A stretch of 64,000 bases of DNA from Linnemannia hyalina (Eukaryota > Mortierellomycota > Mortierellomycetes > Mortierellales > Mortierellaceae), in the NCBI GenBank assembly GCA_019671135.1, contig JAHRHY010000014.1:1672001-1736000 (forward strand). Reading direction: 5' to 3'. This document shows, piece after piece, positions 54,601-64,000 of the stretch (the stretch's first letter is position 1; every line of letters begins with the position of its first letter). The notes below the pieces were generated by a model. The model was not told the DNA's origin, made no database searches, and saw nothing but the letters and a program-made list of their open reading frames with translations. Both the position numbers and the translations under genes were made by a program.

Positions 54601-57600
54601 ACTCGGCTAGGCCGGTGCTGGGATGATGGATGAGGTTCTGCGACCCGGTTCTTGGAACGTGATGGAGAAGCTGCTGTTCCTGTAACATGCGTTGTCTGGG
54701 GGATCCTGTCCAGTGGATGAATTTTTGGTGAGGCGGAGAGGTGTGACCGAATGGTAGCGACCTTGGGTGAAAGTGTACTTGTTAGGTGCATATCGCTCGA
54801 GCCGTTATCGGTAGAAGGGCGCCGATGTAGCGAATGATGGCTAGGTATGTCGACGACGGTGTATTGTCCTCGCTGGCGGGTTTCAGCCCCTTCCGCAGTT
54901 GAATCATCCTGAGAACCCACCACCTCCAATGCACTTCCGCTCCGGTCAAGTGAAAGTGGGTGTACGGGTATAACTGGCTGCCGCGCGTCCGTTGAATGAC
55001 CACCAGTTCTGGCATTGAATGGCAGAAGCGTTCGTGCTCGTGCATGACGATTCGTCGTCAGGGCGAATCTTCCGGGTTGCGGAGCAAATTGAGTCGAGTC
55101 GCCTCCGTCCCCTTCCAGATCTCCGGAATGCCCTGCTGGTCTTGTAAAGATGGCGGACATGGTCATGGACCTCCTCGGCCAGGGAGCATCCCACGTCTCA
55201 GAGTTTCGACTTTGTCGCACCCTATCCCGTTTTTCCAGCTCCTCTCTTCTAGCATTCTCTGCCGCGACTCGCTTCGCTTCCCGCTCTGCTGCCTTCGCCG
55301 CCTTAATCACCACGTGAGCTTTTTCCTCCGCAAACAGTCGAGGTTCCCGGCGCTCAGGGTTCCTGGTCGACCTCATCACCAAACCCGAAAAGCCCTCGCT
55401 AGCTCGAGCTTGGGAGTAACTTCCCCAGGCGAACCAGTGCTCAAAGTTGCCAATCACTTTAGGCCACCAGAGTCGCTTTTTCGGCTTATTGCGCCCGTCC
55501 AACTCCATCTGCAGCTCCTGTTTGCGCTTCATCTCCTCCAGGTGCATCCCGAGTCGTAGCAGCTCCCGTCCAATCTCGCGAAGTGCAAAGATGAAAAAGA
55601 AGATGAGGAAGATTTCCTCCCTGGGACCGACGTCCAGGGTTGGGTGGCTGGCGATGAATCCTCGGAGTCCAGCTGCCTCGGCTTGGTCAAAAATCTCGAG
55701 CTCTTGAGTCAGGTACTGCACATACGACATGTCGCCAGGAAGAGGTGCGTCGCCCTCATCCTCTTCAATGCCACTTCCAGAAAGTACGCCCGCGTTTGAT
55801 AGTTGGAATTTCCTGGGGTGGATGCTGTTTGCGGGTATCCCTGACTTCGACACCCTGCGCTTCTTCTCCATGTCTCTCGTACTCCTGACCACATCCACAA
55901 AATCCAGTTCGTTCCGCGTCAGATCTGTGGATATCCCGATCTTGAATAGAACTCGCTGCCAAAAGGAGCGCGGGGTCTCGTTTCTCGCATCATCATTGCC
56001 AGCATTATGTGTTGATGGGTCTAACGCTGCTCGTCGAACAATCGCATCCCCGTGAGATTTCCTCTTCATAATACGCTCCATCCTGTCCCTCTCCACATTC
56101 AACTCCATGACAAGCTCCCGCTCCATCGTGGCCATCGATCTCGAACAAGAGTCGCTCAGTCTCTGCAAGGGCTCTCGTACAGTGTCCAAGAAAGATAAAA
56201 ACAGCTTTCGATCGCCAAATGCGACCTCCTTGGGTGGGACGTCCTTGGCTGCATCGTCCTCCCGTTCCTGCTTCGCCCATCGTTTGTGTTCCACCTTGGC
56301 TCTGCGCTCAACCTGCTTGCGAGACCACTTCTTCTCCTTCATCTTGGCCGCAAACGCTTTGGCGGCCTTGTTAACCTGGTATTCCGACATTGACCCTGAT
56401 GCGCCGTGGCGGACCTGTAGTTTCTCAAGGAAGCCACCATTGCTAGAGCCAACCCCCGCGCCTCCATCTCCGTGTGCGCCTGAAACTTCCGCTCCTGATG
56501 ATGGTAACGGTAATCCTGATTCTGGTGAGATTCCTGCTCCCCCACCGGGTCCTGACCGAGCATTCAATGCTTCCACGTTTCCCGACCCTTTCCGCTTCAG
56601 TTGACGATTGTCCTTCCCGGAACTGGACTTTTGGTGAAATGAGGAGCGACGTGGTTTGAATATCGCAGTCGAAACTCCAGAAAATAGGCTGTCAGATCCT
56701 TTCAGCAGGTTGTCGATGCGATCACTGTCCACTGAGCTTGAACGGCATGAGCCTTGGTCACCTCTAAGATATGGCAATGAGACCGATGACCGTATAATGG
56801 GAGCGGCGATGGGCAACTGACCCGGGGAATTAGAGCTCCCACCAGTGCCAGTTGACAAACGAGACTTAGAAACCCTCTCGAAAGCGCCTGCACTACGTCC
56901 ACCTCCAACGCTACCTCCTGTTCCTCTTGGACTCGATGGAGTTGTAGCCGACTCACGAACGTAATCCCCAAGACTTTGCGATCGCGCGTCTCTCTTCCGC
57001 CATTCATCAGTTTCCTGCGATTTGCGGGCCTGTAAGACCGCGTCTGTCGACTTTTCTGCTCGTATGAGGAGTTGCCGGATTCTTCGCAGCTCTACTGCAC
57101 TCCCTCGTTTGTACTTCATGTCACCGCTACGGCCTCCACGACCACCTCCAGTCATTGAATCGCTCGCGATATCTCCATCACTCCCATCGTCGCTGTCATT
57201 CCCGCCAGTACTACGGTCGTCACTACTTGTCGTGTCCTGGCCATCGCCACTCTCCGTTTCCAGGTCATCAATCTCTCGATCTGGATGGCCCAGCATCAAC
57301 AACCGCTCGTTCTGGACCACAAGACTCATCGATCCTAAATGGCGCATCAGCGCCGAGACTACCACACGAACCTCCTTGTAATCAGCTGGGTCCGTCGTCG
57401 CAAAGGTTACCTCATACCGAGCCTCCCGATACGCTGTGAATAGTTTCTTTTGTGCGTTCCTGACCTCTGTCTGTGCGTTCTCAATGACGGACTTTGGGAG
57501 AGCGATGGTTTTGTGGTTGAGTAGGAAGGATCGTGTGCTGAGGTTCAGGAGCACTCGTGATGTGTCAAGCGATTCACTCAATGCACGGCTAATTATTTGT

Positions 57601-59135
57601 TTGAGAAGGATGCGACCGATTAGTTAAAGTTATTGAGTTATTGTACGACGAATGTACGCTAACCATTGTCAACTGGACAAACTTACCCAAGTCCTTCACT
57701 GGCAGTCTCGGGCCAGAACACAATACTGACGATCAAGCAGATCCCAACCCCAATCATTATAGGTCCAATCAATGCCCAGTACGCATGAATATTAAACTTG
57801 ACATTGTCATTCGTCTTGCTGTACCCAAATATGTTGGCAATCGTAAAGATCAGGAACGTGCAGGTCAGCTTTGCATACCGCGCCTTCAACGTCGTCATGA
57901 TCCAGATCCCCACAAAGAACCATGCCGCCTCAATTGCCCACGAGACATGTCCATCCGCTTCAAGTGCTCCATGCTTTGCGAAAAACTGTTGGTTGTAGGC
58001 GGCCACCGAAACTTGACAGGGAATAATCCAGGCTGTTGCAATGATCGCACCAATCACGCTAAATAGGGTCACCTCCAGTTGAGAACCCACAGTCCGGGCC
58101 GGGTGCATGAAGACGACAGTAATATTTGCCAGAAAGGGCATGGGTCCCAAGAAGTTGGCGACTGGACGGATCAACGTCAGGGAAGAGGAGAGGTACAATG
58201 CGACCATGAAGCGGAGATGACGTTTCAGGACACGATTTGAGAGTTGGTTCCTGAACTTTCTCCAGAGTGAAGGTGTGGATGGAGGTGGGGGTGCAAAAGG
58301 GACAGAATTGGTACTGTCCATCGATTCGCTTGAGATGGGGAGGGGTCGAGCGCTGGAATTGATTGAGGGCTGGGTGTATCCAGATGATTCCTGAGGGTTT
58401 CTTGCGTCACCTGTTGCCCGAAGGCTTTTAGTCTTCTTGTTGGGCAATCCCGACGACACCAAGTCAAAAAACCTGTTGGAGCAGATGCAAAAGGGCACAA
58501 TGGTTACAATGTTAGAGAATAATCGTGAACAATGTTTGATAATACCCTGGAATAAAACAGTCATCAAGAGATACTTGCCCTGGTTGCTCTTGGGGTATGA
58601 AGTCTCCATGTCCAAAAGGGTTTCCCGAACTACCGCCAGCGATCGAGTTTCGTGAGCGGGTGAACGAGAGAGGGCATGTGACAGTCGGGGCCTCCATGTT
58701 TGGATCGAGCAGTGGTTCAGAGCGACTTGACCTCCTCCCACCCTCAGATTGCCGACGCGGTTGCGCCGCCGATCCGAGATCTAACAGTCCCGATGGTGCT
58801 GGTAGCGATAGTTTTGAATGGATACTGTAGTGTCGATGGTTTGGACCCGCAGAATGGGGTCTGCAAAAGTCAGACGGGCTGAATTGTTGTCGTCCGTATG
58901 CGGCACTGTCAGAGGGCGACGAGATGTTGTTTTCACTCACGACGGCATTGTCGGTTGCATTGTCCTCGTCCAGGAGTGTAAAGTGCAAAGAGGGGGTAAA
59001 AGACGCCGAAACCAACTGATTTGGGGTTTCAGAGGGCTGTTGGTCTCTGCCAACAGGCGACAAAGACCTCGCGACTTCTAAGGTTCCTGCCTCATACTTT
59101 TTGTCATACTCCTCGTGCTCAGAGTCCTGCTCCAT
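51692..59135 (-). CDS. Very large FUSC/ArAE-type membrane protein (DUF2421, BRE4-like)
   Basis: Six exons (59135-58546, 58472-57687, 57588-54014, 53928-53069, 52976-52754, 52656-51692) give about 2332 residues. After a 230-residue polar N-terminus, a first membrane block near 270-460 contains HLRFMVALYLSSSLTLI and ALIGPIMIGVGICLIVSIVFW, typical of aromatic acid exporter/ALMT-like domains. A long cytosolic middle (about 460-1540) is charged and serine-rich, with EMKRKQELQMEL helices. A second FUSC-like block follows near 1545-1740 (GLKMATALTFVGLWAWLGW, VGGTLVGILWAMLTYLAY, SYKVAVTMIIGILISVILN). A DUF2421-type helical region and a glutamine-rich, disordered tail end the protein. Relatives include yeast Bre4 and fungal fusaric-acid-resistance-like proteins, probably exporters; the substrate is unknown. 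It is about twice the length of typical fungal members. Confidence 0.88.
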
Positions 59136-59640
59136 GCGTTGATCGAATCTAGACGAAGTGTCTACTGCGTTGTTGTTGTTATTGTTGTCTAGTGGGAGAT
59201 GGCAGGTCAGTTGGCTTTACGGCAAAGAGTAATCACTATGAACATTGGGGTGAATGTATAAGGGAGATGGCAGCCTGCCTGCCTTTACAACTGCATCTCT
59301 GTCCTCTGTCGCAGTTGTTAAGGACGCTCTGGAACAAGAACTTGTGTGTCCGTACAAGCCGGAATGAGGTGTCATGGTCAAAGGTCACCGTGGAACCAAC
59401 CATGGAGGCATGTCGTGTGAAGTGCTTTGGACGGAAGCGTGAGTGGGGTTTCGGGTAGCGCATGCAGGGCACGCGTGGGAGTCGGAGAAACAAAGCGCGT
59501 TATTTCTGTGAGATGAAGTAGGGCGTTGATTAATGGTACTGGAAGCGTCATCAAAGCCACAAACAAAATTGGTGGCAAAAAGAGCTGTTATTTATCTCCA
59601 TGATTTTGAATAAAAAAAACTGTATGTATTAGTCCAGTCT
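59136..59640. other. Spacer upstream of the large transporter
   Basis: About 500 bases, probably promoter and leader of the transporter and 3' flank of the TM9 gene. No gene was seen. Confidence 0.5.
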
Positions 59641-62390
59641 CTAGTCAATCTTGACGGCAGAGTAGATCCTCCTCACAAACCAGTACGTGCTAATAAAACC
59701 CGCTGTGCCCGTCAAAAGTCCATATGCAGTGCAGACCATAAAACTGTTGGCAAAGTAGATCAAACCTGGCACAAAGTGGTCGATCGACAGCTGCTTGAAG
59801 AAATAGATCATGCTATACACAAAGATGTACACCGCAGAGAATGCCGACGCAAGGAAGCTCCTCCACCACCAGTTGTAGTCCTATGTTGAGAAGGGAACAA
59901 TAAGAAAGAAGAAAATGTTATCAGTCTCGCGTTGACTATCAACGTGTACTGTATATGCACATGCTCATGAGGCCCACGGATCTTACCTCATCACATAACT
60001 GGAAATAAACAATGACGAGGGTCATCTCCACGCATGTCACAAGCAAGATCATAAACACCAAGCTCAGGAAGCCAAACATGTAATAGTATTGTCCTTCCCA
60101 GATAGACTTGAGAATAAAGAACAACTCGATGAAAACGACCGCAAATGGTAGCAGTCCGCCCATAGCAATCCTAGAAGGTAAAACATGAGTAAAAACGACA
60201 CGCAAAGTCAGCTCTCGTCCTAAGATATCCGCCAACGAATAATCATCGTATATACATAGTACGCCTCATAGAGAACGAAGCACTTACGTGAAGAGAGGAC
60301 GGAGGTACCAGACAGGCTCAGGGATCTGGCGAGGGATTTGGTTGGTGCGCCCTGGGTGCTCGATAACCGTCTTGCGCTGTCCAAAGTACGCACCAACCAA
60401 GTTCAAGGGCAGCGAGATTCCGAACCACATTACAACCAATGCAAAGAAGGTTCCAAAGGGAATGGCATTGGAAGAGTTCTGCGACCACACAAAAAGGTTT
60501 AACAAGAACACGATCGTCATGAGGAATCCAGGAACAAGAGTTGCAGTCATAATGGCGTTTTTGGTCCATGAGCTGCCTTTAAAGACCTTGTACAGACGAG
60601 CAGAGTAGTATCCCGCAAAGCAACTAGGTTGTGGTAGAATATACAAATAGGAGAGGTGTCAATGAAGGTGTACTTGTCTGTGATGCACAGTGTTGATGCC
60701 CCTATATTAAAACTCCTTACCCTGCAAAGACAAACAAGAACAGGCCGAACGACACAAATCCTCCACGGTACGAAGGGTTCAGCACACCAATAAGCGCAAA
60801 CACTATTGATGGAATGAGAGAAGAACATATAAGTATGATAGAGATAAGGTAGTTACATATCTGTCCTCAAAAATGTTCGACTTACAAATGGTGGTAAGGG
60901 CCATGGCCAGGATTTGGACACCAGAGCCCAAAAGACAACAGAGGAGAGAGGAGTACTTGGGAGTACGGAAGACGTCGCCGTGGACAAGTTTCCATCCAGT
61001 GGTATCGTCGTGCTCATCTTTCATCTCCTCCTCATTATACAGAGCAATGTCCTTGTTGAGGGTCCTCATGATAATGATGGCGACCATTCCTGTGAGGAAC
61101 AGCATGATGACCATCGAGTTGACGATCGAATACCAGTGGACTTGAGTGTCAGTGTTAACAAGATAGAGGTTCCAGCGGGTGCTCCATGTCACCTCCTTGT
61201 CCTCGAGCCACAGTACTGAATAGGTGAAAGTAATATCTGTTGTCTTTTCATTCAGTGGTTGAAACTCCTGAAGTTTGCCTTCATCGGGGCAGCTCTCTCC
61301 GAGGATTCTAAGCATGGTCAATGGTGAGATGTCAACCCGTCCGTTAGTATCCCGTTATACTCCATATTTGCTTCCCAGTTCACAGAACCTCTGTCAATGG
61401 TCAATGATCCTGTAGACTTACGAGAGGGGGTAGACTTCAAACCCAACAATGAGCTTTCCGTCCGGGTTGCCAGGCTGAACTTGATACAGAATGCGGATGG
61501 TGACATGGTTGTTGATGTTGATCTTTCCCTAAAAGATGTGTCCGTAGGGTCAATTACAGCAAGCGTTTAGTTTGAGGTGTGATCCTGCCTTACGAGAATT
61601 TTGTCCGGTATGTGATTTTTGTCCTTGTCGGTGGGTACCAGGGGGAGGTGGTAAACAGTCAACATACGTATTTCATCTTGCCCAGTGCGAATCCTGCTTC
61701 GTACTGCTTGTGCTTCTTGTCTGTCTTGTCCCCTACGCTGTATCGTGTTGCTGCTGGTAGATTATCAACAATCCTATCAAAAGAAAACAGAGAATACACG
61801 TAGGAATCAATGCTCAGTCCTAGTCCCGCGTAATGTGTGTTAGGATGTTCATATTGCGAACATCTCCTATGGGCAACGTATAGCTTACCACTCGACAGAG
61901 TATTCGTTTGAAATAAAGTCCTTTGCAAGAGCGGCATCCTCTGCGGCGACTGTTTTAGTACAGAGCGTCTTGCACTTTTCGTCCTTGCCCACGATCAACT
62001 GTATTCAAGTCCCAAGTAAAGCAATACAACAGGGTCAGACTCAGGTAAATTATGCTGTCCTTTCAGGAATAAGACAAAGGAGCCAAGTTTTACCTCGTAG
62101 TTGGAACTTGAGATGCGGTCTCCTCGGAGGACCTCGCCCAGGTTCAGCCAGGCCTTCTTGGCATCCTTGGGCGGTGAGCAGACAAAGGGCAGGTCTGCAT
62201 AGGAGTAGTCGAGGGGACTCTTTTTGGAAAAGATTTTGTTGACAAAGAGAGGAAGGCGGTCATTTTCCTTGTAGACCGTTGGAGTTAGTCCTGGGATGTA
62301 GAATGCCGACACAGGCAAAGGGGTTGAGGCGATGGCTACAAGAACGGATGCCACAAGAGAGCCGATGACTCTCGTTGTAATTGTGACCAT
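59641..62390 (-). CDS. Transmembrane 9 superfamily protein (nonaspanin, EMP70)
   Basis: Nine exons (62390-62094, 61998-61889, 61773-61668, 61528-61422, 61307-60886, 60802-60721, 60623-60288, 60170-59987, 59880-59641) give 627 residues. Residues 1-29 are a signal peptide, followed by [23 protein letters not shown], the family N-terminal motif after cleavage. The luminal domain extends to about 265. TM1 is [20 protein letters not shown], and [14 protein letters not shown] follows the cytosolic loop. Eight more helices fill the C-terminal half, with [21 protein letters not shown] and [12 protein letters not shown] characteristic of the family. The C-terminus VKID carries the KxD signal that retains these proteins in the Golgi through COPI. 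They act in endosomal-Golgi trafficking, adhesion and metal homeostasis. Confidence 0.96.
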
Positions 62391-62801
62391 TATTATGTTG
62401 ATTTGGTTAGATGGTGCGCCCTGTGAGTGTCCTGTGGATGCCGTGAAGTAGTGAGAGTTCTTTTTGATGACAAGAGTCGCTGTGGATGTAAGCTGGGTTG
62501 GTCGGTTGGTCGGGGTATGTGTTTTTTGGGAGATGAAGAGGAATAAAATACATGTAAAGAGAAAGTGTCACCAAAAAATAGAAAAAGAAGGGGGACGGTT
62601 GGGCTGAGTGGAGGGCGACCACCTTCGTCTTCTGCAGAAATGCTCCACTTTCAAATGTCTCTGTGGCTTGAACACAAAATAACCTTGCCCTTCTTTTCTT
62701 TCCCTGAACATTGAGCGCGTGTGAACCATCTTCTTCTCCCTCTCAAGGACACTAGTTACTGGAACCGCCAACTATTAATACATTAATAACTACTAAACAA
62801 C
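62391..62801. other. Spacer
   Basis: About 410 bases between the TM9 start and the next stop codon on the same strand. No gene. Confidence 0.5.
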
Positions 62802-64000
62802 TCAACTGGGAGTAGGAATGGAAAACTCAGGCAAGGGTACCTCTGCTACAAACGGCGGCTGCCACTTGGGCGAGGGGTCCGTCAACCAGTCCGTCGGATC
62901 CATCGACATCTTCTTAAACAACACATACGCCTCCGAATAAAACCCGTCCTTCTCCTCCACAACATCCGCATACTGCCCCAGCTTGCTCAGGTAATACGCC
63001 TGTACAAACTGCATCCCCTGCGTCTGGGACCTCGACCGCTCCCAGCCTCGCAACAGCTTCTGGTATCCTTCCCGTTGGTGAAAGGCACCCTGGAGGATGA
63101 AGCACCGAATAGAGTCGGCCAGGGTCATAAAACACTCGCTGACGGTCTGGAACGGATCCTGGCTCAGACACTGGATCACCGGTCGAAGAATCAGTTCCGT
63201 ATCGCTCGCAAGGAGAGGGTCCACTGGGATGTTCACAAGACTGGGACTGGCGCTATCGAGAAGCACAAAGATCGCCATCACTACAAACGCGCAGCTCATC
63301 AACGGAAAAGGGTGTGCGGCAACGCCTTGATCCGCTATTCGCTCCGACAAGAGCGTCGCATAGATCTTTGTCTTGTTGAACTGGCCCATCTTGGCATAGT
63401 AGTACGACAGCATGCCATGCATCACCAACATGTTCATCAGCCGAGCCTTGGGTAAGATAAACCGCTCAACCAAAACCACCCAGCTCTCGGCATCCCTCAA
63501 TCTGTCCTGGAGCAGCAGATTGGCGAGCGTTGGGATGGCAAACAGAGTCTCGCCCTCGGAGTCACCATTCTGGATAGCCACCGCAGACATGGCGCGGAGC
63601 AGTGCGGAGTCCTCAGGGTGGACATTGAACGACCCCTCCCACATCCGGTAGCTGCACTTCAAGGTCACCGATCGGTAATACGTCGCCAGGTTGCTGACCA
63701 CTCCAAATGACTTGCTCTCGTTGATCGCTTCCGACAGATAAGCGTGTGCGCGTTCCCGATGGCCCTCACAGTACGCCACATACCCCTGCATCGACGGTAG
63801 CATCCCCTCGGTTCCCTCTCCAGCGTCGTTGGCAAGGCGAGCCTTCTGCATGTACTCCCGGCAGGTATGATGGTTGCCCTTGAAGTAGTTGAGGATCGCA
63901 TAGCGGCCCAAGGACACCGTCTGCTCACCCGAGGGAAGACCCAGGCGTCGAGAATAGTTGAGTGTGTAGAGTGTCGACAGCATGGCAGCGTTGGGCTCTG
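62802..64000 (-). CDS. Alpha-helical repeat protein, 5' part outside the window (possible C-terminus of a fungal transcription factor)
   Basis: The frame runs from the window edge to a stop at 62802-62804, giving about 399 residues of the C-terminal part. It continues upstream of the methionine at 63983 (codons for EPNAA precede it), so that methionine is not necessarily the start. The sequence is almost all alpha-helical, with spaced pairs such as YAILNYFKGNHHTCREYMQKARL and LSEAINESKSFGVVS that resemble TPR-type repeats. The tail LPEFSIPTPS is polar. Several Mucoromycota Zn2Cys6 regulators have a similar C-terminal helical region, but no zinc cluster is visible here, so I keep the call open. 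No introns were seen in this part. Confidence 0.6.
   Translation of the reverse strand, partial: EPNAAMLSTLYTLNYSRRLGLPSGEQTVSLGRYAILNYFKGNHHTCREYMQKARLANDAGEGTEGMLPSMQGYVAYCEGHRERAHAYLSEAINESKSFGVVSNLATYYRSVTLKCSYRMWEGSFNVHPEDSALLRAMSAVAIQNGDSEGETLFAIPTLANLLLQDRLRDAESWVVLVERFILPKARLMNMLVMHGMLSYYYAKMGQFNKTKIYATLLSERIADQGVAAHPFPLMSCAFVVMAIFVLLDSASPSLVNIPVDPLLASDTELILRPVIQCLSQDPFQTVSECFMTLADSIRCFILQGAFHQREGYQKLLRGWERSRSQTQGMQFVQAYYLSKLGQYADVVEEKDGFYSEAYVLFKKMSMDPTDWLTDPSPKWQPPFVAEVPLPEFSIPTPS

Overview
The window looks like nuclear DNA from an early-diverging filamentous fungus, most likely Mortierellaceae. This is inferred from gene content and style and not from a search. Supporting signs are many short GT-AG introns (mostly about 70-200 nt), TATA boxes 100-200 nt upstream of start codons, GC-rich third codon positions in housekeeping genes, an external NDH-2 NADH dehydrogenase, and lineage-restricted gene families with many decaying copies. 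I saw no tRNA, rRNA or CRISPR array.

Layout. Positions 1-6.5 kb hold the tail of an unidentified gene, the first of three paralogous multi-pass membrane protein genes (337-1800, minus), a small two-helix membrane protein (3937-4626) and long gene-poor stretches. Positions 6.5-18.9 kb are an accessory region: a glutathione S-transferase-like gene, a decayed gene (7.56-8.78 kb), a DUF4291 gene, a small orphan ORF beside a 13-bp tandem repeat, a decayed multi-exon gene (10.9-13.2 kb), a frame-disrupted cysteine-rich secreted protein, a retropepsin relic lacking its catalytic aspartate, an intact secreted PL3 pectate lyase, a second broken cysteine-rich secreted protein and a 3'-terminal pirin relic. 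Positions 18.9-35.3 kb hold external NADH dehydrogenase, an orphan membrane protein, pirin copy 1, the second membrane paralog, an F-box/LRR-type pseudogene, the third membrane paralog and a beta-lactamase-fold serine hydrolase.

Positions 35.4-64 kb are denser and mostly housekeeping: a BSD-domain DOS2-like protein, a WBP4-like splicing factor whose start codon appears to be split by an intron, a PMS2-type MutL endonuclease, a Sec7-PH Arf exchange factor, pirin copy 2, a 2332-residue double-barrel FUSC/ArAE-type membrane protein, a TM9/EMP70 protein and a truncated alpha-helical-repeat protein at the right edge.

The genes do not form one pathway. The most novel signal is the family of three eight-helix membrane proteins. 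They share a three-exon structure with both introns in phase 1 and no recognisable domain. Second is the pirin set, two full genes plus a relic, whose full copies look like a gene-conversion mosaic. Exon boundaries below were derived by hand from splice consensus and reading frame; no transcript evidence was available.
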